In this document: one piece after another, positions 34,245 to 45,135 of the stretch
Layout of the letters: every line of letters begins with the position of its first letter
Numbering within the stretch: position 1 is the first letter of the stretch
Assembly (NCBI GenBank): GCA_021613375.1
Contig: CM038714.1
Location: 40,771,123 to 40,835,122, forward strand
From: Megaleporinus macrocephalus
Lineage: Eukaryota > Chordata > Actinopteri > Characiformes > Anostomidae
Length of the DNA: 64,000 bases
Direction: 5' to 3'
Translations under genes and position numbers: made by a program
Notes under the pieces: generated by a model
What the model was told of the DNA's origin: nothing
The model's input: only the letters and a program-made list of their open reading frames with translations
The model's database searches: none

Positions 34245-34610
34245 CAGTGGTCCAGATGTACAGTGGTCTTGGTGTACAGTGGTCTAGGTGTACAGTGGTC
34301 TTGGTGTACAGTGGTCTTGGTGTACAGTGGTCTTGGTGTACAGTGGTCTAGGTGTACAGTGGTCTTGGTGTACAGTGGTCTTGGTGTACAGTGGTCTAGG
34401 TGTACAGTGGTCTTGGTGTACAGTGGTCTAGGTGTACAGTGGTCTTGGTGTACAGTGGTCTAGGTGTACAGTGGTCTAGGTGTACAGTGGTCTTGGTGTA
34501 CAGTGGTCCAGGTGTACAGTGGTCTTGGTGTACAGTGGTCCAGGTGTACAGTGGTCTTGGTGTACAGTGGTCTAGGTGTACAGTGGTCTTGGTGTACAGT
34601 GGTTTGAGGT
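34245..34610. repeat. 16-bp minisatellite array (about 23 copies)
   Basis: The unit is ggtgtacagtggtctt, with the last bases alternating among tt, ta and ca. Because 16 is not a multiple of three, several frames on both strands are open with a 16-residue repeat. These frames are a by-product. Confidence 0.96.
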
Positions 34611-34710
34611 GTTTACATAGAAAACACATTTCTCTCCCTCACATACACACTTCACAGGGAGGGACTGTCGAACGGAGCTACTGGAAAAGTGGCTGTTTCT
34701 TATAACCAGA

Positions 34711-35145
34711 CATTCTTATTCTTCTGCATCATCATCATCATCATACTCTTCTTCTTTTTCTTCTACTCCCTCATCTTATTCTTTTTCAAATCTTTCCATT
34801 TTTTCCTTCTTTTTTGTTTATCATTATCTTTTTCATCTTCCTCTTTTTCTTCTTCTTCTTTTTCATCTTCTTCTTCATTTTATTCTTCATTGTCTTTTTC
34901 TTCTTCATCGTCATCATTTTCTTCGTCTTCTTTTTCTTCTTTATCATCTTTTATCTTTTTCTTTATCTTTTGTATCATCTTTTTTCATCTTTTTCTTTAT
35001 CATCTTCATTATTATCCTCATCGTCGCCTCCATCATCATCATCTTTTTCATCATCCTCATCTTCTTTTTCTCCTTCATCATCATCATCATCTTCTTCTTC
35101 CTATTAATCATCATCTTTATATTCTTCAACTTCTTCTTTGTATTT
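34711..35145. repeat. Imperfect (TTC/TCA)n pyrimidine-rich tract
   Basis: About 430 bp almost free of G on the plus strand, built from ttc, ttt and atc triplets. Open frames through it encode only Phe/Ser/Ile/Leu/His runs and are not genes. Such polypurine/polypyrimidine strands can adopt triplex structure. Confidence 0.9.
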
Positions 35146-35194
35146 TGCTGTTGCTATTGCCAGATCTTTGTCCAGTAACCTAGTATCTTGCACT

Positions 35195-35480
35195 AAGAAT
35201 TGTCCACCAAGCCAAAGTGGACACAGTGTTTAAGAACAGCAGCACCACTGTGTCTGATCCACACGTACCAGCACAACACAACACACTTTAACACATCACC
35301 ACTACGCCAGTGTCCCTGCAGTGCTGTGAATGATCCATCACCCCAATAACACCTGCTCTGTGAAGGTCCTGTGGCCAAGACTATTGAGGTAAATGAGGCT
35401 AACAGAGTATACAGATGGACTACATTCTATAACTGTAGAACTACAAAGTGGAGCTGATAAAATGGACAGAACGAGAAGAT
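35195..35480 (+). mobile_element. Half copy of the palindromic Tc1-type element
   Basis: Blocks 'gtggacacagtgtttaagaa', 'ctgtgtctgatccaca', 'ccctgcagtgctgtgaatga', 'aacacctgctctgtgaaggt' and 'gaactacaaagtggagctga' follow the order of the right half of the element at 28292-28975. Confidence 0.65.
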
Positions 35481-35984
35481 AGAATTAACGATGAGGCTGA
35501 TCATTGTATAATGCACTGGAATGTTTTACTGAATATATTTGATAAATATATAAATCAAGTAGGACAATCCATTAGAACACTCGACGATAATAATTAACAT
35601 GGCAAATCACGGCAGACACAGTGTCCACAGCCACCTTCATTAGTGTGGCCACACCTGTTCCAGCTCCTTGAAACTTAATTACAGTCTAAAACTCTCTGAA
35701 AATCTCAGGAAACCAGGGACATTTCTAGAAACAGTTGCTGCCAAGTATGTGAAATGACAATGACCTCATGATACAGTCACCTTTTGCGCCCATTTCAGGT
35801 ACTTATCCCCGAAGGAGCAGTCAGTCTGGAATATGATGATTCCACTATAATGGAACAAAGCTTTAGGACTCAGATTGAAAGTGAACGTTGGTGCAGATTG
35901 TCATGGGAAATCACGAGAGACACATTGTCTACAGTAAGCATGCTGTACCTCTATTAGTGAGGCCACACTTATTTACACCCCGGA
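35481..35984. other. Intergenic sequence with a short direct duplication
   Basis: About 65 bp at 35600-35665 ('aaatcacggcagacacagtg' onward to 'gtggccacac') is repeated in diverged form at 35905-35970. No gene. Confidence 0.45.
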
Positions 35985-36270
35985 GTAATCCGCATTTAGA
36001 CATGTTGTCAGATGCAGCCCTCAATTCCCAGAGCTGTTCAGATTTATGAAGAGCCGTTTCCATTAACAATTCATGAGCTGCTCGTTGCCAAATCCGAAAC
36101 AACAGAGCCAGCACGCGTGTTAATAAACCGGCTACGGGTCTGAAGTGTTCAGGCAACAAAAGCACAGACCGAACCACAGGGGAACACAGACCTGTGCTTT
36201 ACATGCCTCGCCGCTTGTTTCTCGAACATCCGCTCATTGCATACTAAACATAAACAGTAACGATCTTTGC
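35985..36270. other. Candidate conserved non-coding element
   Basis: A dense, repeat-free stretch, for example 'cagatttatgaagagccg' followed by 'cattaacaattcatgagctg'. It has the base composition and motif density often seen in deeply conserved vertebrate enhancers. The short frames are not convincing as coding. The call is a pattern impression only. Confidence 0.3.
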
Positions 36271-36871
36271 AGACCAATTTGTAAGAAGGTTTCTAAGGTC
36301 AGGCTATTGCGGGAGTGGACTGTCATTGGGGATTGGGGTAGAATAGGCCGGAGTGTCAGAATTAACTTGCTAAGCCAAGAGTGGTCACACAATGTGGCAT
36401 AATATTCCACAGCAGAAAATGGTTTAAAGTAGGGCTGTGACAAATACTTGATGAAAATGTATATATTTCATAATATTTTCATAAAAATATTCCAATATGT
36501 TGCTCAAATAACCAGTGCTGGTTTTCTCTTGCTTTTAGAAGGTTTTGTCACCGCTTGGCTTGCTTACTAGGGGCTTGGAAGTGGCCGTGCCAGAGGAACC
36601 TACCAAAATTGCAAACAGCCAGAAAAATACTCTTAAAATATGGTTCTTTTAAGGTTGTTAGTAGCAGCAGTATAAAACCATGAAGGCTCAGAAACCATTT
36701 AGATGCATTTTGCATGGCCTAAGGACTTTTCTCTGCTGAATATGGTGCGTTAAAGAAATGCTTTCTCAGAAAGCGTTTCACTATTGTTACAAGTCAAAGA
36801 AACTCTTTTTTTAGTACTACATAGAACCCTTTTTGAAAAAAAATGATAGGATTTTCAAGACTTTATTGTCT

Positions 36872-37282
36872 TCTCTGTAAAAGACTAATACTAAATTTGC
36901 TCTATTTTCTGTTTTCAAAATCTGTGAAGATTTTAAGACATGTAGTGTACACCCAAGAATACGTTTGTTTGTTTGTTTTGTTATGGTTTTGAGAAGTAGA
37001 GCATGGGACACACTCTAATTCAGCTATTAAAGGGAAAAGTTTGATGTTAATTATCTCTGAATTATGTCAAAATTCATGTATTGAAGGTCACATTTACAGT
37101 TTTGTTAACAGGGATGCAACTTTATGTGCTTAGGTAAGTCTTTCAGTGTGTCCCATGCTCTACTTCTCAAAATCCTAAAACAAACAAAAACTTATTATGA
37201 TGGGTGTACACTATCTTTTAAAAACTTTAAAGATTTTAAAAACAGAAAATAGAGCAACTGTAGTATTAGTCCTTTACAGAGT
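36872..37282. repeat. Long imperfect inverted repeat (arms about 140 bp, loop about 130 bp)
   Basis: The left arm 36872-37014 and right arm 37145-37282 are reverse complements with modest divergence. Both contain 'gagaagtagagcatgggaca', 'tttgctctattttctgtttt' (ttgctctattttctg in both) and 'gtgtacacccat/aag'. Transcription of either strand would give a long hairpin RNA. It may be a foldback element or two copies of one repeat inserted head to head. Confidence 0.85.
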
Positions 37283-37717
37283 TTTAGGACACACAATAGA
37301 TGCTAAGACAAAGAGGGAGTGTCACCCACATGCTTTAGCTATAAAACACAACCCAGATCTCTCTTTATCATGTGATGCAAACAAAGCTGAACTAGCTGCT
37401 GGAGTAACAAACTGAGGTTGAATGAGATATCTGACAGCTGATTGTACAGATCGATTCCTTGCCTGGTTCCCACCAGTTTTAACTGAACATGCAATATGCA
37501 TACAAGCCTCCTCACCTGTATATGTTTCTGCTATAAGGCATGACTGGTCACCAGCAGAACCAGCATATGTTTTTAATGCTGAAATGTGGGTTAAACAGCA
37601 TTACCTTGCTGCGTGACCAGCTAAATTAACACAGGCCAGCACAGAATGGAATGTGCTGGGTTTTTTTTCATCTGCAGGCCGTCATTGACTGAATAGACGT
37701 GCATCCTAGACCATCTC
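37283..37717. other. Unassigned intergenic sequence
   Basis: No gene recognised; short frames only. Confidence 0.4.
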
Positions 37718-37990
37718 ATACAATAGATAGATAGAAAGATAGATCTGATACTCCATTGGTCCCAGAGAAATTCAAGATCTCTGCATTTAACCCATCTATT
37801 CAGTAAATCACTCACATACACACACACACTAGTGGGAGTGGTGGGCAGCCCAGCCGTACCACAGCAGCCGGAGAGCAGTCAGGGGTTAGATGCCTTGCTC
37901 AAGGGCACTTCAGTCGTGTCCTGACAGTTCACGGGATCGAACCGGTCTAACCTCCAGCCCACAACTGCCCCAAAGCATGTGGCAGCGGTG
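37718..37990 (-). mobile_element. tRNA-derived SINE, second family, minus strand
   Basis: Read on the minus strand it has a B box GGTTCGATCCC (complement at 37933-37943), then 'gaagtgcccttgagcaaggc', 'gggctgcccacc', a CA/GT-rich segment and 'gggttaaatgcagag'. It ends '...accaatggagtatcag' with a (TATC)n tail at about 37720-37745. This layout fits a SINE I know from ostariophysan fishes. The A-box region is eroded. Confidence 0.7.
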
Positions 37991-39931
37991 GGATACAATA
38001 CAGGGCTTGTAAATGTTTAGGAAGCCCCCTCCTTCATTACCAAATCATGCTACCGAAAACATGATTGAAGTGGCACATCCAACTTAAAACTCAAATATTA
38101 TATAAAGATAACTTTGATTGCCTTAAGTTTAGTTGTGTAACATCCCTCGAAACAGTTTTTATTATTTTATATAAGTTTTTTTTTCTTTACATGTAGTGTC
38201 TTTTGTTTTTAACATGATGCAAACCATTTTTATATTCTAAGCTAAGCTAGAGATAAAAATGAGAGCTGCAAGATTTTATCTTTTCATGTGACAACTAATG
38301 TCAGCTCACTGAACTAAGGTCCGCTAGTCTCACTGCTTACCTGCTCGGATATGACCTCATCCTCCTTATTAGCTCATTCATTCTTGTCTTCTCTTTTTTT
38401 CCACTTGCTTTTTTTCAGTTTCTGCCACTGTTGTACATTTACATGATGTACCGATGAAAAGCAGTTCATTAGAAAATGGGAAAAAGTCCTGAACTCTGTA
38501 GAGCATTGCCTGTATTATCCGTCGGTACCAAACTCACACTGTTGCTATGAAATTGAAATGCTAATCTCTCAAGGCTAATGTTAGCCTATTCAAATTACAC
38601 ACTAGCACAGGAGTTTGAATGTAGCTGCAACATTGCATAAGGTTCAATGGGAAAGAAGGTGACTACAGCTTTTTTTAATTTCTATTTAGGGTATGGGACT
38701 CAGTGACAGTCAGCAAACTGAGGTGGGAGCCTCTGGTTTAACCCCTTAATTACTACAGAAATACACATATGGCACATTTACAAATTTGTCTGCTTTATTG
38801 TGCTTATAAGCAGGAGTTTATATATTATCACAGAGTAGTATCTCCCAAAATGTTTTCTGTTTTATTTGTCTTTATTTCAAGTCTTATTTTATCCAGTCTA
38901 TTGTTCTTATTTTCTTTCTTCTATAATATTTTTCACATAAAATGGCAAAAAAAATAAAAAATAGAACTATGTTCTATGGACATATTTTTAATGTTCGTAT
39001 TTAATTGCTATATATAAGTATATACATAAATAAAGTTATTGTTAAATGCAAACAAAAAAATATAATATTTTTTTCTGATACTCTAGACCCAACATTGCTG
39101 TTTTCCAAATTTTACTGACAGCAGTAGCTACATTTCCATTCAAATTTATTTTTGTGGTTTTATTTATTTATTTATTTATTTATTTGGAATATTCCATCAG
39201 TGTTGTTTATTGAAATAATTGATGTGATGTGCAGAGAAAATCATCAGCTGTAAGCTCTCCACCCTTGAAGACCTCACCTAGGATGAGGAAGAAGGCAGCA
39301 AAAATCATGGCTGTCCATTCACAAGTGCTGCACTGGCACTTTATTACACACACTGTAAAGCACATAACCACTGCATATACCTCACCACAGTCCACCTGAC
39401 CAAAGAACATTCCCCACTTTATTTAACTGCAGTCAGTGCACATACACTCTTTAACTTGTTGGAATACACATGTATTAGAAGGATGTTTACATTTATATTT
39501 ATATTTGCTGCTCAACCCTATGTATGTATGTATCTCAGCACTCCAGTGCTCAGTTGTATCTGTACTTATCTCCTTTTGCACATACTTTTCCTTTTTGTGT
39601 GGTTTGTTTGTGTACCGTCTATGTTATGCATATGGAGAATATCTTTTTTCTATGTTTATTTTATTCAAATTTATGTTGACACCTGCACCAAGAGAAATTC
39701 CTTGTACACCTGCTGCTTGAAAATAAAGATAAATATGGACAAAACCTATTCATAAATTCATAAATGTGGTGACAGATTTACCTTATGTGCCGACCAGCAT
39801 GGCAGGTAGGAGAACAGCTGGACTGAGGAGGAAATGAGAGTGTCATTTTTCTATCAGAGAACCTTTCTAAATGGAAAATGTGCAAACAGCTCTATATGGC
39901 AAAGAAATAATAATAGGTGGCACAATAATAG
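37991..39931. other. Unassigned intergenic sequence
   Basis: AT-rich with T-runs and a (TTTA)n patch at about 39162-39184. No exon or RNA gene; frames at 39436-39755 have no recognised domain. Confidence 0.45.
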
Positions 39932-40090
39932 GGGCTGTTCTGTGTGTAGTTTGCATGTTCTCCATGTGCTTGAGTCGCTTTCCAGTAATTTAGAGTGACT
40001 TGATCGGTCACTCTAAATTGCCCGTAAGTGTGAGTGTGTGTTGGCCATGCAATGGACTGGCGATCTGTCTCTGGTGTACCTGGCCTAGGT
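39932..40090 (+). mobile_element. Partial SINE copy (same family as 7281-7582)
   Basis: Shares 'tttgcatgttctcc', 'ttgcccgtaagtgtgagtgt', 'ttggccatgcaatggactgg' and 'gtgtacctggc' with the 7.3-kb copy, but lacks the tRNA head and tail. A local inversion-like change creates a 13-bp hairpin (aatttagagtgac ... gtcactctaaatt, about 39988-40019). Confidence 0.75.
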
Positions 40091-42109
40091 GTCTTTTCAA
40101 AAACAAACAGCGTTGTTGTCTGGAAGAAATCAGCTTGGCATGACGACAACCAATAAGAAGAAGCAGCTGCTTCAGCAAAACCTTTTTTACAAACATTAAA
40201 GCATTTCCTGTAGAAACTGCTGAGTAATTGCACAGCTTGAGCTTGTTGCTAGATAGTTACTAATTTAACACTAACAGGTACCTTTGGTGCGAAAGATGTT
40301 TGGTTGTTATTGGGTTGCTAGGTGTTGCTAAAAAATACTCTATGAAAGGAATGAGAGAGAAAAACAACAGAGGAATGAAGGTCAGTGAGTTTAGGGATCT
40401 GATCTGGGTGTATGTTTGATAGCTGTCGGGCAAAGGAAACAACAGGACTTGTGTTGGGTAAGTGGGACTCTATGGGAGTCTATAGAGGAGTGTGGGTAAG
40501 TAAGGTAGTGGATTAGAGTTTGCAGATGTTCTCTCTTCTACTTACTGTTTACTAACTTTTAGAATGGACAGTAGCTCAGTGTCAATGGTTGTATGTTCTG
40601 CTGATCTTATTTACACTTACAGACATTCATCCTGTATTTACCCTGTTTTTGCTTTGTTTTAGTGGAGCTGCATCTCCATAATCAGCTCATACTCAACTGA
40701 GATTCTGAAACAAGGTGGAGAAACCTGATGTTCTCTTTTCTCTTTTCCAAAGTGGAAACCATCCTGTCCCGGTTTATCGTTTTGTGAGAAGTCATAGATC
40801 CAGATAGAGGTCCAGTTATAGGAAGTTTCTTCAGGTCAAGGTCCAGACAGTCATCATTTCTAATTACTTATGAAACTTAAAAGAAATGCTTTTTTCCTCA
40901 CTTCAAATAAAAACAAGCACTACATTAAAAACTGAATGTTTTTGAAAAAGAGCGCTTCTTTATAGAAAAAGTAAATAAAAGTGAATACAAATTTTAGAGC
41001 ACAATATCTGAACAAGCCTTTCTCTCTGACTTGCTTTATCCTCTGACTCGCTTTACTCTCCGATTGCTGCTTCTCACTTTGTACCTCGCCTGTGTGCGCG
41101 CTGCACTCCCGAATATGCACAGATCTGATTGGCTGAGGAGTGCTTTTGGTAATCTTACAAATCACGAGATTGGTCTGTGAGGTTACTGCCTCCGCAAAGC
41201 CTGTATACCGTAAAGGTGCGCTGCTTAAAATAAACACTGAGAATTAAATCCTTCTCAGTAGTTTATTCGGTTTGGGTCTGGACCCGGACCATGGTCCGCC
41301 TATTAGTGACCAAACAATTTGACACAAACAGTTTGAAAAACTGCAAAAATAAATAATAATAATTAAATAAAAATAAATAATCATGCCACATAGTTTTGAT
41401 AATATTTCACTTTTTGTCTTCCTTTACATTGAGTTTGTTGTGTAATCGCCTTTAGTCTTGTCTCAGCCATGTTAATGCTAGAACTTTAACCTTAATGTAA
41501 ACTATTATTTCAGCATAATGGTACCTAAAAAACACAGGACAGAACTTACACCTTACATCTGTGCCCCAGGAAATTAGAGATGGTAACATGTCAAACAGAA
41601 TCATTTTATATGATGCTTTTTTTGGGGGGTTAATACAAAATGACCACTAGAAAATCACCTTTTTCACACATTTTCATTTAAATGCCATTAATTTGTACAT
41701 AAAGTGAATGAAAATTTTAGCTAGTGTGTCCTACAGTGTCACAGGCCACATAACCAGGTCTGTTTGTGATTACTGAACAATTCAGCCCAATTTGAGTCAC
41801 TTGTGTGATGATTTCCACATGCAGTTTGCACTATTTTAATTGGTGGCTTAATATCTTCTCATATTTGTTAAAAAAAAAGCTACACAGGAGTTTTTATGTT
41901 TGTTTGTCTGTTTGCTGATTTGTCGCTTAGAAGGATCTGTGCATCTTAAAGCCCTGACTACTCTTTCAATGAAGCGCGGTTGATTATAATGTCAAAGTGA
42001 AGTCCTGTGTGGCACATGTGGCTGTTTCAGACACAAAACCATTGATTGGTTTAATACTTGCAATAATGTTCCTCTGGCGTTTCATTAAGTAGAGTGTCTG
42101 AGTTTGAGA
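40091..42109. other. Unassigned intergenic sequence
   Basis: No gene or repeat family recognised with confidence. Confidence 0.45.
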
Positions 42110-42330
42110 TGTAATCTAATTAAATGTTGGGGCCAGGAGAGAGGAGCCCTGAGAGGTGGGGGAAAAAAAAAAAGTGCTCTGTGAGCTTTGAGCTGATTGG
42201 ATATTGCCTCACATGTCTAATAGAGAGATAAAGACACAGTCTTGTTTAATTCCCTGAAAGAGACTGACAGCAAGAGCTTTAGCCAGAATGATGGTGTCTT
42301 GTTTTGAGTGGGTACACCAAGGGATTTCTC
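42110..42330. other. Candidate conserved non-coding element
   Basis: A repeat-free complex stretch ('gctttgagctgattggatat', 'gtctaatagagagataaaga', 'agagactgacagcaagagct'). Texture-based only. Confidence 0.25.
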
Positions 42331-42679
42331 TGCGCTACAAAAACAAACATGTCTGTAACACTTATTACACCATATTTTCTTAATCAGTCACAATTGGAAT
42401 TAGGACTCAAGTCCCATTGGCAATATTACATAATACAAACACGACACATAAGAAACAACTCAGTCGCCAAGACACGAGATTCAATAAGCATTTGTAGCCC
42501 AACAGAAGAAAACGAAACACTAAACCAGTTAGCTGGTAATTCTGATGCTTTCACCGTGCCATGCTTCCTTATGGAGCCATTAGAATAGAGTTTCTGAGAG
42601 AGACCCACCTCTCTCGCGTCGCTGAGCTGAGCTGGCTAAGTACCCCCTCCTGGCTGGCTGGCTTTTTCCACAGCTCCAT

Positions 42680-42985
42680 GTAGCACATTAGCCCAGAGAT
42701 GAGCTGTCAGGTGCCTGAAAACAAAGCAATAGAATCAATTTGCAGTGTGGATGTATCAGAGGGTGCCTGTATGGAAGACTCTGTCAGCTTTTACAGTGAT
42801 GCTTCTGCCCTCGTTTCACACCGCAACCCATTAATTTGGCTCGGCCAAGTGGAGACGCAAAGCGGAGGGCACCCTGTCAAGCTTCAAGGCCAAGGAGAGC
42901 TGCAGTCAAGCCTGTACATGTCATTAGATAGCTGTTTTAGCATAGGCAAAGGATTACATGCAGTAGATCAAACAACTGAAAAAAA
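42680..42985. other. Candidate conserved non-coding element
   Basis: A compositionally balanced stretch ('gtgcctgaaaacaaagcaat', 'gcaacccattaatttggctc', 'gtcaagcctgtacatgtcat') that carries a 112-codon frame from 42699. I do not recognise that frame; it ends in a lysine/threonine run from the A-rich tract at 42979-43005. Conserved non-coding DNA seems more likely than a gene. Confidence 0.3.
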
Positions 42986-43281
42986 AAAAACCAAAAAAAA
43001 AACAACTAAAGCTGCCGCCTGTTCAGTAATCGAGTAGTGATTTAGGATTTGGGGATGCAGACATTGTTGGTGAAGTATTTACTTTTTTTTTGTTTAATCA
43101 CTTAACACACATTTCTTAAATGATATAGGTGACCCAACCACCCAAGCACATATAGGGTCTTATAAAGAACTACTACCACCATCATTCATACAAGTTCATT
43201 CATACAACATCTCATCAAACACATTTATTGTAATATAGTTATAGTTTCAATTCTAAATTTACAAAAAAAAGACAAACTTTT

Positions 43282-44325
43282 AGCTGATTGCAACTTCAAT
43301 AACTCAACACAGCTAATATAACAAGTGGTTTCTCCAAATTTAACACAACAGGCCACTTTTAATGACGACTGCAGCGACAGGACAAGCGCCGTTAGTACTT
43401 AGCAGAGCTGTTACCACCTGCTGCAAATGTGATGCATAGCTATACACCAGCTTCTGGCAGGGTTCCTGAGGAATCTTCTCACTAATACTTTTGGGTTTGC
43501 ATGCTGCAACCTCATTTGTCAAATTCCACCAACGATTTTCTACTGTGTCCAAGTCATGCGACTGTGACTGCCACTCCAGAATCTTCCAGGACGTCTTCTG
43601 AAACCAAGCCTTGGTGGACTTGGAAGGTTTAATGCGACGAAGCTTCAGCTTTCAAAGGCATCTCCTCTTCTAGGATGTTCTGATATAAATCCATCTTGAA
43701 CTTCACATGCTGCAGGTTTCCAGTGCCAGAGGAAGCAAAGCAACCCCAGAGTATCACTGAGCCATCATCCTACCTCACTGTAGGCAAGGTGTTCCTTTTG
43801 GCTTATGCTTCATTCTTTCTCCTCCAGACATAACGATGATCCACAGACCTGAAAAACTCACAGAACAGAACTCCAAGCCTTATTCATATGGTTTTGAGCA
43901 GACTGGAGCTGACTTTTCTTCTGCCTTTGGGTCAGTTGTTTTTTGCAATCACTCAATGGTTTTTGACCACCTGCCTCCTCAGGAATCTGGTGGCAGCCAG
44001 TGATAGCTTCCTCTTTCTGTCACATCCTGGTAGTTGGGCTAATGTTCCTTTAGGTTTTAACTCGCGAACTACACTTGATGTGTTTCATCACACCTAATGC
44101 ATCCAATGAAGCCCTTGAATAGCTTAAGGCAACACTTGTTTTGCAAATATGTGCTCGTATGAGGGTTACTATTCAGGAGGTTGGATTGTGAGACTGCAAT
44201 AGTTATTAAGGAGGCATGTTGTGTTGAATTTAGAGAAACAACGTATGTAGTGGTTATATCAGGTGAGTTGAGCTATTTAAATGGCTCTTGCTCGATTGCT
44301 TTACTGCAGTTGAAGTTTGTAGATG
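43282..44325 (-). mobile_element. Decayed Tc1-like transposon (family e), transposase on minus strand
   Basis: Long inverted ends: left 'aataactcaaca...gtttctccaaatttaacacaacaggc' (43298-43353) mirrors the right end around 44208-44276. Inside, the minus strand reads 'ENRWWNL' and later 'IPQEPCQKLVYSYASHLQQVVTA', close to the usual end of a Tc1 transposase. On the plus strand 'accaagccttggtggacttg', 'ggaagcaaagcaaccccaga' and 'tattcatatggttttgagca' mark further transposase segments. Frames are broken throughout. Confidence 0.75.
43340..44100 (-). pseudogene. Tc1-like DDE transposase pseudogene (family e)
   Basis: The best preserved part is the C-terminus (minus frame 43340-43552, 70 codons), matching the region after the catalytic Glu in Tc1 transposases: 'ENRWWNL', 'KIPQEPCQKLV', 'SYASHLQQV'. 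Upstream parts are in several frames. A stretch near 43560-43600 (complement of 'cgactgtgactgccactcca') matches the WPSQSPD block containing the second Asp. No intact product. Confidence 0.65.
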
Positions 44326-44430
44326 TTGCCAATAAGCCCACTTTGCTATGAGGGCTAAACATTTTTGATTGTGGATGAATAGTATTTTAAGTGAATTTAA
44401 GTTCTCTGCATACTTTGTTACCCTGTTCTT

Positions 44431-44760
44431 CAGTGATCAGGACACAGAACAGCTACAGAATGGGTACTATTTGGTTGGAGATCATTCTCAGCACTGTTTT
44501 GAACACTGCAGTGTCACTGCTGGACTGCCAATAGTCCACAAACCAGAAATATCCAGTTGACTGTGTTCCGCAGCCAGAGTCCTGTGACTACTGATGAATA
44601 ACTAGAGGATGACCAATACAAACTGTGCAGCAGAAATAGATGATGCTGCACAGATGCTATCATCTCTGACTCCCACATCCACACGGAGGTTCAACAAAAA
44701 AGGAGCATGTAATAGAGTGGACAGTGAGTGGACACAGTGTTTTAAAGCTGCTATAAGTGT
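44431..44760 (-). mobile_element. Middle fragment of the palindromic Tc1-type element
   Basis: 'atcattctcagcactg', 'gcagtgtcactgctggactg', 'caatagtccacaaaccagaa', 'cagtcctgtgactactgatg'-like, 'ggatgaccaatacaaactgt' and 'gtggacagtgagtggacaca' follow the central part of the family seen at 28.3-29.0 kb. Confidence 0.6.
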
Positions 44761-45059
44761 TATTGTTATTACAAACAATATTAATCTTATATTTACACTA
44801 TTGAATGGTATCAAACAAAATCATAGATTTTGCCATCTGCTCCAACCCTCGGCTGCATCTCTGTGTCATCCAGATGTACCAGCATTGAGATAAGATGGGA
44901 CTGTTTCAGCTCACTCCCACATACCACAAAGACTCAGAGTCAGAGACTGCCTCAGTGAGCGACTGCCTCTACCTTTGCATATTCTAAAGCTTTTACCATC
45001 CGGTCTTGAAACAGAGATTCTCTTAGTTCTGTTTTGAATTTAGCTTAATAAACTGTAAA

Positions 45060-45135
45060 TACTGTTTGACCAGAGGAGGACGGGTCTCCCATTGTGAGTC
45101 TTGGTTCCTCCCAAGGTTTCTTCCTCCAGTCTTGA
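45060..45135. repeat. Short dispersed-repeat-like segment
   Basis: 'gaccagaggaggacgggtct' and 'tgagtcttggttcctcccaa' 'ggtttcttcctcc' resemble a sequence I know to be common in ostariophysan genomes. I cannot name its family. Confidence 0.35.

Noticed and set aside
34206..34705. Overlapping frames with VYSGLGVQWS-type repeats
   Set aside because: They are by-products of the 16-bp minisatellite, open on both strands at once.
34689..35183. 164-codon frame rich in Phe, Ser and His
   Set aside because: It is translation of a simple TTC/TCA repeat tract, not a protein.
37925..37990. Functional tRNA gene on minus strand
   Set aside because: Only the B box is preserved, and it belongs to a SINE.
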